34,130 nt of DNA from assembly GCA_017619935.1 (NCBI GenBank), contig JAFZRJ010000033.1:1-34130 (forward strand), given 5' to 3'. This document shows positions 1 to 8,480 of the stretch, in pieces. Every line of letters starts with the position of its first letter. Position 1 is the stretch's first letter. A program made the translations under genes and the position numbers. Source of the DNA: Muribaculaceae bacterium (GTDB taxonomy: Bacteria; Bacteroidota; Bacteroidia; Bacteroidales; Muribaculaceae). The notes beneath the pieces were generated by a model that was not told the DNA's origin, did no database searches, and saw only the letters and a list, made by a program, of their open reading frames with translations.

Positions 1-1732
1 GACGCGAGAGGGCGAACTCGGAGAGTTTGAGCGGGTTGCTGCGGTAACTCGAAGTCTCGCCCGAAGGAATCAACTCGTCGGTGGTGGTCACGGGGTCGTG
101 GATGACAGCGGCCAGCTCAACGAGCATGTTGTCCTGCATGGGGTACATCTTGGGCCAGTCCTTGATGTTGGGACCATACTTGAGGTCTTGGCTGAGGTCG
201 GCGTTGCCGTAGCCGTTGTAAACGCGACGCTCGTAGATGCGCTCGTCGAAGTCGTAGGGCTTGTGGGTGTCGTTGTAGTCAACGTCGGTAGCGGCGGTGA
301 TGACACCTCCGTTAGCGGCAGTTGCAGCGATGGAGCGAGCGTCCATCAGCGCCACGAGCGAAATCTGTCCCTGACCGGGCTTTGAGCCTTCGCGGTTGGG
401 GAAGTTGCGGGTGGTGTGACGGATACTCAGACCGTTGTTCGAAGGCACGTCGCCAGCGCCGAAGCAAGGACCGCAGAACGCGGGCTTGATGACGCAGCCG
501 GTCTCGAGCAATTCCTCGGTAATGCCCGAGCGAGTGGCAGCCATATAGACGGGCACCGACTGTGGGTAGGCCGACATGGTGAAGTAGTCGTTGCCGATGC
601 TCTTGTCTTTCATGATGGCGGCAGCGGCGCTCAGGTTGTCGTAAGTACCTCCCGAGCAGCCGGCAATGATACCTTGGTCGGCCATCACCTTGCCATTGAC
701 CACCTTGTCGACGAGGTCGACCTGCACTTTGTCGCCAAAGCGTTTGCGGGTGTCTTCCTCGACAGCCTTGAGAATCTCAACGGGGTTGGCTTGCAACTCG
801 TGGATGGTGAAGGCGTTGCTGGGGTGGAAGGGCAGAGCGATCATGGACTCTTGCGTGCTGAGGTCGATGCGAATCATGGCGTCATAGTAAGCGATGTCGC
901 CGGGCTTGAGTTCCTTGTAGTCCTGTGGACGTTTGTGGATGTCGTAGTGGTGTTTCACCTCTTCGTCGGTCACCCAGATGGAGCTCAGACAGGTGGTCTC
1001 GGTGGTCATGATGTCGATGCCGTTACGGAAGTCGATGGGCAGGTTCTTCACGCCAGGTCCAGCGAACTCGAGCACTTTGTTTTTCACGAAGCCTGACTCG
1101 AAAGTGGCTTTCACCAGTGAGATGGCCACGTCGTGCGGGCCGACACCCTTGCGGGGAGCGCCTTCGAGCCAAACGAGCACCACTTCGGGAGCGTTGATGT
1201 CCCAAGTGTTTTTGAGCAACTGCTTGACAAGTTCGCCACCGCCTTCGCCCACGCCCATGTTGCCGAGCGAGCCGTAGCGGGTGTGGCTGTCACTGCCCAA
1301 AATCATATTACCGCACTTCACCATTGCTTCGCGTGCATACTGGTGGATGACGGCCTGGTTGGCGGGCACATAGATGCCACCATATTTCTTGGCGGCCGAG
1401 AGACCGAACACGTGGTCGTCCTCATTGATTGTTCCACCGACGGCGCACAGCGAGTTGTGGCAGTTGGTCATGGCGTAGGGCAGGGGGAACTTGTCCAGTC
1501 CGCTGGCGCGAGCCGTCTGGATGATGCCCACGTAAGTGATGTCGTGCGACATCATGGCATCGAAACGGATGCGCATTTTCTTACCCTTGCTGCCGTCCAC
1601 GTCGTGGCTGCGCAGAATGCCGTAAGTGATAGTGTTTTCACGTGCATCGTCGGGAGCGGGCATGCCGGCTCCGTCGGTGCGAATCTCAGTACCGTTCAGT
1701 AGATAAACTCCTTGTTTGATAAGTTCTACCAT
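1..1732 (-). CDS. Aconitase-superfamily hydratase (3' end beyond window)
   Basis: The frame opens at ATG 1732 (MVELIKQGVYLLNGTEIRTD) and stays open for 577 codons to the left edge, so the C-terminal part is missing. It resembles the AcnA/YbhJ-like branch of the aconitase superfamily, about 750 residues long. Three cluster cysteines expected for a 4Fe-4S centre are visible: one in AGCSGGTYDN near residue 357 and two in KPAFCGPCFG near residue 417; the substrate-loop GSDSHTRYGSLGNMG is also present. It lies 56 bases after the citC/citG fusion gene and reads the same way, so it is probably the last known gene of the citrate lyase operon. Family knowledge suggests citrate/isocitrate isomerisation or a related hydration. 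The exact substrate is an inference; YbhJ-type proteins are poorly characterised. Confidence 0.85.
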   Translation of the reverse strand, partial: MVELIKQGVYLLNGTEIRTDGAGMPAPDDARENTITYGILRSHDVDGSKGKKMRIRFDAMMSHDITYVGIIQTARASGLDKFPLPYAMTNCHNSLCAVGGTINEDDHVFGLSAAKKYGGIYVPANQAVIHQYAREAMVKCGNMILGSDSHTRYGSLGNMGVGEGGGELVKQLLKNTWDINAPEVVLVWLEGAPRKGVGPHDVAISLVKATFESGFVKNKVLEFAGPGVKNLPIDFRNGIDIMTTETTCLSSIWVTDEEVKHHYDIHKRPQDYKELKPGDIAYYDAMIRIDLSTQESMIALPFHPSNAFTIHELQANPVEILKAVEEDTRKRFGDKVQVDLVDKVVNGKVMADQGIIAGCSGGTYDNLSAAAAIMKDKSIGNDYFTMSAYPQSVPVYMAATRSGITEELLETGCVIKPAFCGPCFGAGDVPSNNGLSIRHTTRNFPNREGSKPGQGQISLVALMDARSIAATAANGGVITAATDVDYNDTHKPYDFDERIYERRVYNGYGNADLSQDLKYGPNIKDWPKMYPMQDNMLVELAAVIHDPVTTTDELIPSGETSSYRSNPLKLSEFALSR

Positions 1733-1788
1733 AATGAAAGTTTGTTTAAATAAGAAGATTAATTATTGATTTTTAGTTGTTTAATGAT

Positions 1789-3579
1789 TCAGTATGATGT
1801 TGAGTCGTTAGTGTTTTGAAAGATGAGCGCATCGGCATAGATGGTGAGCGACAGCATGTCGGCCGCTCCGCCCGGCGAGATGTTGTCGGCAATGAACTGG
1901 CGGTTCATGTCTTCCAACTTTTCGGGGCTGAACTGATGGAGCAACGCTTGAGCTTCTGCTTTCACTTGTTGCGCTCGATCGAATCCCACGCGGTAAATGA
2001 TGTTGGTATCGTCGAGCGATGCCATGATGTGAAGCAGCGTCTTGTGCAGTTGCCAAGTGTCGCCGTCCAGCGAACGGTAGAATGGCAACCACTCGCCGAA
2101 CAACTGTTGGTATCCGTTTTGCGCCATGGCCAGTGCACCCTTGACGTGGTGTTTGCCGACGGCTTCGCTGCCGTGCGTGTGCTCGGGAGAGCATAAGGGC
2201 TGCGACAGCGCTTTGATGTCGGCTTGGAGCGACAGGGCGGTGATGCCTCCATGTTCATGCAGGGCGTGAGCCGCAGCGATACAAAACTGCCCCAGGGCGA
2301 ATATAGCGCCCTTATGCGTGTTCACGCCTTGCGTGGCATTGAGCATCATTTCTTCGCCTTGCAGCCCTAGCGCCTTGACGCTGGCACTGGATGGCAACTC
2401 GGCATTGAATCCCGCTTCGGCCAGTCGGTCAAAGTAGGGCATCAAAGCATTGATGCTTTGTTGCATCGTGCCATAGTCCATATCGGTGTGGGCGCCGTTG
2501 TCGTTCCTGTCCACCAGCCCTGGCTTGGGCGTAGTGTCAAGTTCCATCTGCAATGCGCGTCCGGCAAGGTGGGCAATCAGCAGGGGTGCTGTGGTGGCCG
2601 GAACCAGTTGGGCAGCCGGTTGCAGTAGACCCTCTTCCAAGTGTTTTCGCACGCGAGACGCGCTCATGGGGCCAACGCCGTCGGTGACGCGGTCCATCAC
2701 GCGCACCTCGATGCCGTGAGCCGGCAACTGCTGGCGCATCAGTTCCACGTAACGTGCCGTCAGTTCGTCGATGGGTTCGCTGCCCACGAAACGCACGTTG
2801 ACTCCAAGCGCGGGCGCAATGTGCTGTGCAAACAAGTCAAGGTCAAGCGTGATTTGCGTGTCGGTGGCATCGTCAAGTCGCTTGAGAAAGTAGGTGGGGA
2901 AGGTAGCCGCTGAAATGGCGTAATCGCTGCCTTCGCACACCATCACGTTGTTCAACGGTTCACAAGCGGCTTGAATCATGTGCAGCCTTTCGCGATAACT
3001 GAAAGTGGAGCAATCTTCACGCACTGCTATGACAAAAAGGAAATCCACCTGCGTTGAGGCCCATTCGACGAGCGCTTGGTGACCCAGCGTGAACGGGTTG
3101 GCGTTCATCACGATGGCCCCACAAGTGGCATTCGACTCCTGGCGCACCGCTTGAAGCCTTTGTTGGCGCAAATAGTCGCAATAGACATTGATGCCCGCCA
3201 TGCCATGCTCCATGAAAATGGCTTGAGGAGCCGACGCCAGCAACTTGAATCCAAGGCTCTCGAAGATGTCCTGATTGTCGGGTTTGGTGAATACTTTGAC
3301 ATTGTCGTGCCCACTGGCATGCGCCTCGCTGAGCAAGTGCGACAGCAGCCGTTGCATCAAGCCCGTGCCACGTTGCTCGTCGCTCACCGCCACGCACTTG
3401 ATGACATTGCCTTTCAGGCCGCCTCCAGCCAGGATGGTGTCGTCGTCGATGCGCGAAACCACTGCATAGGTGTCCACGTCATCAAGCCGCAGATTGTATG
3501 AAGCGAGAAATCGCTCCACTTGGTTGCGTGTTGCTTTCAGCGACAGGGGCAATGTGCGTATTTCGTATTCACTGTACAT
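1789..3579 (-). CDS. citC/citG: Fused citrate lyase ligase (CitC) and triphosphoribosyl-dephospho-CoA synthase (CitG)
   Basis: This 596-residue protein joins two citrate lyase maturation enzymes. The first about 320 residues are CitC: a GNAT-like N-terminal part (VAVSDEQRGTGLMQRLL) and a nucleotidyltransferase part with NPFTLGH near residue 161 and SASRVRKHLEEG near 306. CitC acetylates the lyase prosthetic group using acetate and ATP. Residues from about 335 are CitG, with TPKPGLVDRNDNGAHTDMD and GGAADMLSL; CitG makes the triphosphoribosyl-dephospho-CoA precursor from ATP and dephospho-CoA. I chose ATG 3579 over the in-frame TTG at 3588; either start lies inside the end of citX, an 11-base overlap that implies translational coupling. 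There is no frameshift or stop between the halves, so the fusion looks genuine. Confidence 0.9.
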   Translation of the reverse strand: MYSEYEIRTLPLSLKATRNQVERFLASYNLRLDDVDTYAVVSRIDDDTILAGGGLKGNVIKCVAVSDEQRGTGLMQRLLSHLLSEAHASGHDNVKVFTKPDNQDIFESLGFKLLASAPQAIFMEHGMAGINVYCDYLRQQRLQAVRQESNATCGAIVMNANPFTLGHQALVEWASTQVDFLFVIAVREDCSTFSYRERLHMIQAACEPLNNVMVCEGSDYAISAATFPTYFLKRLDDATDTQITLDLDLFAQHIAPALGVNVRFVGSEPIDELTARYVELMRQQLPAHGIEVRVMDRVTDGVGPMSASRVRKHLEEGLLQPAAQLVPATTAPLLIAHLAGRALQMELDTTPKPGLVDRNDNGAHTDMDYGTMQQSINALMPYFDRLAEAGFNAELPSSASVKALGLQGEEMMLNATQGVNTHKGAIFALGQFCIAAAHALHEHGGITALSLQADIKALSQPLCSPEHTHGSEAVGKHHVKGALAMAQNGYQQLFGEWLPFYRSLDGDTWQLHKTLLHIMASLDDTNIIYRVGFDRAQQVKAEAQALLHQFSPEKLEDMNRQFIADNISPGGAADMLSLTIYADALIFQNTNDSTSY

Positions 3580-4072
3580 ATTGCTCAATCATCATGTCGA
3601 TGGCTTGTTGAATTTCGGCTTGCGTGTGCGAGTGATTGCGCATGCAGAATCGCGCTTCGTTGTCACAAAGTAAGCACTTTCGTGGCGAGAGGCCTATGCT
3701 GGTGCGTGCCAGTGGCTCACCGCTGGCGGTGATGATATCAAGGTCGAATAAACGACCCAACGGATGCTCATCTTCGATTTTGCACGCAAGTCGCTTGGCG
3801 TCGTTGTTGCTGAGCGACGTCAGCACGTAGGCTTCATATCCTGTGGCAAGGTCACGAACCTCGACATCGACCAGTGTGGTCCTAAAACACTCTAACACTG
3901 CCGTCAGGGCAGCGTTAGCGACAATCAACGAATGGGAATTACGCTTGACCGCCCCAGGCATAATCACGGTCAGGCACACGAGTGTGAGGCTTGGATGGTC
4001 GCTGAGAAGCGCCATCTGCTTTTCGTGTCGATTTTCGCGGCTAGCCAGTAACTGGTCAAGCGTAATTTCCAT
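3569..4072 (-). CDS. citX: Apo-citrate lyase phosphoribosyl-dephospho-CoA transferase
   Basis: This 167-residue protein has the length and motifs of CitX, the transferase that attaches the phosphoribosyl-dephospho-CoA group to the acyl carrier subunit CitD. The conserved segment GLSPRKCLLCDNEARFCMR followed by NHSHTQAE near the C-terminus is typical, as is the PGAVKRN segment near residues 40-46. The gene starts with ATG at 4072, 73 bases after the end of citF; a strong hairpin sits in this gap. Its last codons overlap the start of the citC/citG gene. It supplies the last step of prosthetic-group synthesis whose first step is done by the CitG half of the next gene. Confidence 0.9.
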   Translation of the reverse strand: MEITLDQLLASRENRHEKQMALLSDHPSLTLVCLTVIMPGAVKRNSHSLIVANAALTAVLECFRTTLVDVEVRDLATGYEAYVLTSLSNNDAKRLACKIEDEHPLGRLFDLDIITASGEPLARTSIGLSPRKCLLCDNEARFCMRNHSHTQAEIQQAIDMMIEQYVQ

Positions 4073-4091
4073 AAAGATGATTTGTATAAAG

Positions 4092-4135
4092 GGGAGGGCG
4101 ACGGTGGCGAGAGTTCGTCATCATGTCACCCTCCC
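4092..4135 (-). promoter_or_regulatory. Intercistronic hairpin between citF and citX
   Basis: Bases 4092-4102 and 4125-4135 form an 11-base-pair stem, GC-rich with one G-U pair, around a 22-base loop. Read on the minus strand it begins 10 bases after the citF stop codon. It is followed by only a short U-poor stretch (CTTTAT), so it is a weak terminator at best. I infer a transcript-stabilising or partial-termination element that keeps expression of the subunits CitDEF above that of the maturation enzymes. Confidence 0.6.
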
Positions 4136-4145
4136 GTTAGTCTTG

Positions 4146-5684
4146 TTAATCGGTGATATTCATTATCACGTCTTGAACCGACCCGTCGCGGTTAAGCACT
4201 ACGCCGACAACCTTGTCGCCAAAGGGCAGGGGAGCAGGATTGCCGATGATTTTGCGTGCTTTCTCGGCCAAATCGCGGATGTCGACGATGTTCAGTCCGG
4301 CAGCCACTAGGCGTTCCTTGATTTCGGGGCGGTTGGGATTAACAGCGATACCATACTCGGTAACGACAACATCGACATTGCTGCCCGGAGTGATGAGGGT
4401 GGTAACTTCGTCAACCACACATGGGATGCGGCCACGAAGCAACGGGCAGACGATGACCGACAATGCCGAGTCGGCAGCGGTGTCGGGGTGTCCACCGATG
4501 GCACCGCGGATGATACCGTCGCTACCCACGAGCACGTTCACATTGAAGTTAACGTCCACCTCAAGAGCCGACAGGATGACGACATCCAGGAAATGGGTGG
4601 CGGAACCCGGCTCGAGCATAGCGGCATATTCGTTGGCGGAAACGCTCTTGTGTTTCGGGTCATTCATGAGTGACTCGGCTGCGACCTTGTCGAATGACTG
4701 GACGTCAATCAGGCGGTCGATGAGACCTTCCTGGTGCAGTTTCACCATGTGGCTAGTGATGCCACCCAGTGCGAAACGGGCCTTGATGCCCTTGTCAATC
4801 ATTCCTTGACGCAGGTATTTGGTCACTGCGAGCGAAGCACCGCCAGAGCCAGTCTGCAAAGAAAAACCGTTCTCAAAGTAACCGCTGTTCATCACCACCT
4901 TGGCAGCCTGCTTGGCAAGCAGGATGTCGCGTGGGTTCTTGGTGTCGCGGATGGCACCCGAAGAGATTTTGCTGGAGTCACCCACCGAGTCGACAACAAC
5001 TACATAGTCAACATCGGCCTCGCTGATAGCGTTGTGCTGGTTGGGATAGTCCACCAGGTCATCGGTCAGGATAACGGTGTGGTCGGCATACTTCGCGTCG
5101 GGAAGTGCATATCCCAGAGAACCACAGATGCTCTTGGCATTCTCGCTGGTCGAGAATCCGGCAGCGTTGCCCAGAGGGTCGCTTGACGATGCTCCGAGGA
5201 ATGCTACATCGATGTGCAATTCGTTACTCTTGATGGCATAGCCACGCGAACCGTGCGAACGGAAAACGACGGGCTCCTTCATCAGACCGTGCGAAATCTC
5301 GTTGGCCAGTTTGCCACGAAGTCCTGAGGTGGAAATCTTGGTAATAACACCATTGCGGATGTGCTCAATGAGAGGCTCGTGAACGTCGATCAGGCTGGAA
5401 GAAGCCAGATGCAAGTCCTTGTAGCCCATTTCGGCCAATTTATCCACGACAAGGTTGATGACTTTGTCACCACCGCGGAAGTGATGGTGGAACGAGATGG
5501 TCATGCCGTCCTTGAGACCGGTTTTGCGGATAGCGTCCTCAAGGGTGACAACCTTGCTGCTTTGACGTTGCAACTCGTGGCGAGGCGTGATGATTTTCTT
5601 TACATGAGAGTCGTTATAGACTTCCTTATTCATCTTTTGTGCAGCCTGGGCAATGAGGTCTGCTCTATCTTTGATGTTATTCAT
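4146..5684 (-). CDS. citF: Citrate lyase alpha subunit (citrate CoA-transferase)
   Basis: This 512-residue protein matches the alpha subunit of citrate lyase in length and throughout its sequence. It exchanges the acetyl group on the CitD-bound prosthetic group for citrate, giving citryl-ACP and acetate. Recognisable stretches are DGMTISFHHHFRGGDKVINL near residue 60, QTGSGGASLAVTKYLRQGM in the middle and VDVVVTEYGIAVNPNRPEI near the C-terminus, the last typical of family I CoA-transferases. The ATG at 5684 is two bases after the citE stop codon, so the two are translated as a unit. The enzyme works in the cytoplasm in complex with CitD and CitE. Confidence 0.96.
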   Translation of the reverse strand: MNNIKDRADLIAQAAQKMNKEVYNDSHVKKIITPRHELQRQSSKVVTLEDAIRKTGLKDGMTISFHHHFRGGDKVINLVVDKLAEMGYKDLHLASSSLIDVHEPLIEHIRNGVITKISTSGLRGKLANEISHGLMKEPVVFRSHGSRGYAIKSNELHIDVAFLGASSSDPLGNAAGFSTSENAKSICGSLGYALPDAKYADHTVILTDDLVDYPNQHNAISEADVDYVVVVDSVGDSSKISSGAIRDTKNPRDILLAKQAAKVVMNSGYFENGFSLQTGSGGASLAVTKYLRQGMIDKGIKARFALGGITSHMVKLHQEGLIDRLIDVQSFDKVAAESLMNDPKHKSVSANEYAAMLEPGSATHFLDVVILSALEVDVNFNVNVLVGSDGIIRGAIGGHPDTAADSALSVIVCPLLRGRIPCVVDEVTTLITPGSNVDVVVTEYGIAVNPNRPEIKERLVAAGLNIVDIRDLAEKARKIIGNPAPLPFGDKVVGVVLNRDGSVQDVIMNITD

Positions 5685-5686
5685 GA

Positions 5687-6574
5687 TTAAATGTCCTCCT
5701 TATTAATAATGCCTGACGCGATAGCCAAGTCGATGGTACGTTGTGCTCTAATCACTACTGGGCGGTCAACCATCTTACCGTTGACTGCAATCACACCACT
5801 GCCACGCTCCTCGGCTTCCTTGATGGCGGCGAGGATGGTAAGGGCTTTCTGGATATCTTTCTCCTTGGGAGCGAAGACTTCGTTGACAACTTCGATCTGA
5901 CGGGGGTTGATAATCGACTTGCCGTCAAAACCGAGTTGCTTGATGAGTTCAACCTCTTTGCGGAAGGTTTCCATATCGTTCAGGTTGCTATAGACGGTGT
6001 CCAGCGCATCGATGCCGGCAGCGCGTGCAGCGACCACGATGGTCTGGCGTGCAAGCAGCAACTCAATACCTTCGGGTGAGCGCTGGGTCTTCAAGTTGGC
6101 ACTATAATCTTCAGCGCCTAGTGCGATACCCATCATGCGCTTCGAGGCGACGGCGATGTCGTAAGCGTTGATGACACCGAGTGTGCTCTCAATAGCGGCC
6201 ATGATTTGGGTGCGTCCCAGACAGCCAATTTCCTTCTCTACGCGTTCTATTTCGGCTTCCACCTCACGCACCTCGTCGGCCGTTTCGGTTTTGGGCATAC
6301 GAATCACGTGAACACCTGCTTTCACCACGGCTTCAATGTCTTTCTTGCCGTAGGGGGTGTTCAGGGGATTGATACGCACCACCATTTCGGTGTTGCCGTA
6401 ATCTATTGTTTTCAGGGCATTGTGAACCAGCAGTCGCGCAGTGTCCTTCTCGGCCATTGTTACGGAGTCTTCCAGGTCGAGCATGATTGAGTCAGGACCA
6501 TAGATGAATGCGTCCTGCATCATTCCTGGGTTGTTGCCAGGAACGAACATCATCGTTCTTCTTAAACGTTGCAT
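5687..6574 (-). CDS. citE: Citrate lyase beta subunit (citryl-ACP lyase)
   Basis: This 295-residue protein is CitE, which cleaves citryl-ACP to oxaloacetate and acetyl-ACP. The N-terminus MFVPGNNPGMMQDAFIYGPD is a hallmark, and the metal and substrate residues of the CitE/HpcH fold appear in LDLEDSV, MVVRINPLNTPYG, MAAIESTLGV and GIALGAEDY. Length agrees with the family. It starts at ATG 6574, 51 bases after citD, and is closely followed by citF. No unusual features were seen. Confidence 0.96.
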   Translation of the reverse strand: MQRLRRTMMFVPGNNPGMMQDAFIYGPDSIMLDLEDSVTMAEKDTARLLVHNALKTIDYGNTEMVVRINPLNTPYGKKDIEAVVKAGVHVIRMPKTETADEVREVEAEIERVEKEIGCLGRTQIMAAIESTLGVINAYDIAVASKRMMGIALGAEDYSANLKTQRSPEGIELLLARQTIVVAARAAGIDALDTVYSNLNDMETFRKEVELIKQLGFDGKSIINPRQIEVVNEVFAPKEKDIQKALTILAAIKEAEERGSGVIAVNGKMVDRPVVIRAQRTIDLAIASGIINKEDI

Positions 6575-6625
6575 AGTGTAAAATGTGATTGAGAAGTTAA
6601 ATGTTCAAGTTAGCATTAACGGGCA

Positions 6626-6907
6626 TCAGTCGGCCCACACGTCTTTACCGGTGGCACGCACAAAAGCAGCCGTGACTCGAGCGCGGATGGTGCAGTCGAG
6701 GGCTCCCTTGTCGGTAGCCTTCACGTCGGCATTGTCCATCCCGAGGCCTGTGAGTGTTTCCGTAATGACTTTCTTGATTTGAGCACCGAATTGATAGGCC
6801 ACGGTGCTGTCGAGGTCGATGTGCAGTCCCGCCTGAGTGGCAGGTGCAATCTGAATCAGAATATCGCCGGATTCTAACGTACCGGCAGCAGCATTCTTGA
6901 TTTCCAT
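6626..6907 (-). CDS. citD: Citrate lyase gamma subunit (acyl carrier protein)
   Basis: This 93-residue protein is the acyl carrier subunit that carries the phosphoribosyl-dephospho-CoA arm. The N-terminal AAGTLESGDILIQIAPA aligns with the known attachment site of CitD, placing the modified serine at residue 13; GALDCTIRARVTAA near the C-terminus is also typical. It is the first gene of the operon, with about 90 bases of untranslated leader after the predicted promoter. The start ATG 6907 is the only one compatible with the conserved N-terminus. Confidence 0.95.
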   Translation of the reverse strand: MEIKNAAAGTLESGDILIQIAPATQAGLHIDLDSTVAYQFGAQIKKVITETLTGLGMDNADVKATDKGALDCTIRARVTAAFVRATGKDVWAD

Positions 6908-7004
6908 AGAAAAAATGAGTGTTAAAAATTAGTGATACGTTTCTATGTTAATGGGTTCTCATTGCTCTAATTCTTGCCATAAAAAGCACTGCTTTAAATA
7001 GCGT

Positions 7005-7036
7005 TCAAAAGTAGTTATTATTTTGCAGCCAGCAAA
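7005..7036 (-). promoter_or_regulatory. Predicted promoter of the citrate lyase operon
   Basis: Read on the minus strand, TTTG (7036-7033) is followed after 19 bases by TACTTTTGA (7013-7005), close to the Bacteroidota -33/-7 consensus TTTG and TAnnTTTG. Transcription should begin near 6998, about 90 bases before citD. Confidence 0.65.
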
Positions 7037-7038
7037 AT
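7020..7038. promoter_or_regulatory. Operator-like inverted repeat at the cit promoter
   Basis: ATTTTGC (7020-7026) and GCAAAAT (7032-7038) form a perfect 7-base inverted repeat around a 5-base centre. It covers the -33 element of the citrate lyase promoter, the position expected for a repressor or activator site. The regulator is unknown; no regulatory gene is in the window. Confidence 0.4.
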
Positions 7039-7142
7039 ATTTACGTGAAAAATTACCTAAATGTTAATAAACCGTGCTAAAACTCAGATTTCAGTCCTCG
7101 GGTTATGCTTTAAAACACACATTACAAGGCATATTTAACTAT

Positions 7143-7179
7143 AAAAAAAGTCGGGCGAAAAAGTTGTCCGTCCGACTTT
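7143..7179 (-). terminator. Rho-independent terminator after ackA
   Basis: Arms 7169-7179 and 7147-7157 pair over 11 bases with one G-U, loop of 11 bases, followed on the minus strand by a run of T. It lies about 50 bases past the ackA stop codon and separates pta-ackA from the citrate lyase operon. The rest of 6908-7228 holds the cit promoter and no gene. Confidence 0.85.
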
Positions 7180-7228
7180 CATAGTATGTTAGCCCGCTGT
7201 AATAACTGGGCTCTTGCTTAGTTTGTTG

Positions 7229-8446
7229 TCAATCGATGATTTCGCGTCCTTCAACGATAGCTTCGGTATCGCGCGCAATCATGTATTCCTCGTCGGTGGG
7301 TACGACCACCACTTTAACACGGCTGTCGGGCGTGCTGATGAGTCCTTCGCGTCCACGCACGGTTTTTTCGTTGGCTTCACGATCAAATTTAACTCCGATG
7401 AATTCCAGACTCTTGCATACGGCTTCGCGAGTGTCGGTTTGGTTTTCACCAACACCGCCAGTGAATGCGATGATGTCCACACCGTTCATCTCAGCAGCGT
7501 AAGCACCAATCGTCTTGATGATGCGGTGTTCATACATCTCAAGAGCCAACTTGGCGCGCTCATTGCCAGCTTCGATAGCAGCCATCACTTCGCGCATGTC
7601 GCTCGATACACCAGTAATGCCGAGTACACCGCTCTGCTTGTTGATGATGTTGCTCATCTGCTGTGCAGTCAAGTTGTGTTTCTCCATGAGGAAGAAGATG
7701 GCACCGGGATCGACGTCTCCAGCACGTGTTCCCATCATCAGTCCTTCCACTGGGGTGAGTCCCATGGTGGTGTCGATGCTCTTGCCGTCCTGAATGGCCG
7801 TGATGCTGGCTCCGTTACCGATGTGGCAGCAAATGATTTTCTGATCCTTGAAAGGCACGCCCAGCACGTCACACACGCGACGAGATACGTAGCGGTGGCT
7901 GGTGCCGTGGAAACCATAGCGCCGCACATGGTCTTCGTAATAATACTTCATGGGCAGGGGGTACATATAGGCCTTTGGAGGCATCGTCTGATGGAAGGCG
8001 GTGTCGAACACTGCCACTTGGGGCACATTGGGCAGAATGTGGTCGATGGCTTCTATGCCCATCATGTTCACTGGATTATGGAGTGGCGCAATCGCATAGC
8101 ATTCCTTTATCATGTTTTTGACCTCTGGAGTGATGAGCATGCTCTTGCTGAATTTCTCGCCACCATGTACTACACGATGTCCAACGGCATCAATTTCATC
8201 AAAACTCTTGATGCAACCATGCTCAGCATTGGTAAGAGCGTCAAGGATGGCTTTAATGGCCCCAATGTGGTCGGTGATGTTCAGTGGAATCTCTTTTTTC
8301 GAACCATCGTTCAGCTTCAGTTTGATGAATGCATCGGGCAGACCGATTTTTTCCACGCCACCTTCGGCAAGCGTGTGGTTCTGCTTGATTTCAATCAGTT
8401 TGTATTTGGCGGAGCTACTGCCGCAGTTTAATACTAGGATATTCAT
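7229..8446 (-). CDS. ackA: Acetate kinase
   Basis: This 405-residue protein is acetate kinase, which converts acetyl phosphate and ADP to acetate and ATP. Family signatures are MNILVLNCGSSSAKYKLIEI at the N-terminus, HRVVHGGEKFS near residue 90, FHGTSHRYVSRRV near 180, HIGNGASITAIQDGKSIDTT near 210 and GLMMGTRAGDVDPG near 240. Length is normal. It follows pta by 34 bases and is ended by a strong terminator. The pair is the acetate-forming energy branch; its position next to citrate lyase, which also yields acetate, is suggestive but the two units have separate promoters. Confidence 0.97.
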   Translation of the reverse strand: MNILVLNCGSSSAKYKLIEIKQNHTLAEGGVEKIGLPDAFIKLKLNDGSKKEIPLNITDHIGAIKAILDALTNAEHGCIKSFDEIDAVGHRVVHGGEKFSKSMLITPEVKNMIKECYAIAPLHNPVNMMGIEAIDHILPNVPQVAVFDTAFHQTMPPKAYMYPLPMKYYYEDHVRRYGFHGTSHRYVSRRVCDVLGVPFKDQKIICCHIGNGASITAIQDGKSIDTTMGLTPVEGLMMGTRAGDVDPGAIFFLMEKHNLTAQQMSNIINKQSGVLGITGVSSDMREVMAAIEAGNERAKLALEMYEHRIIKTIGAYAAEMNGVDIIAFTGGVGENQTDTREAVCKSLEFIGVKFDREANEKTVRGREGLISTPDSRVKVVVVPTDEEYMIARDTEAIVEGREIID

Positions 8447-8480
8447 AGCTATAAGTCTTATTTGTTGTCAAATCATGTGA

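Noticed and set aside
416-1702. Long plus-strand frames (416-1096 and 1133-1702) opposite the hydratase
   Set aside because: Shadows of the minus-strand aconitase-type gene, in which the cluster cysteines and conserved motifs are continuous.
7214-8431. A 405-codon plus-strand open frame opposite ackA
   Set aside because: It mirrors ackA almost exactly; low-complexity, histidine-rich translation with no family motif, while the minus-strand frame carries every acetate kinase signature.
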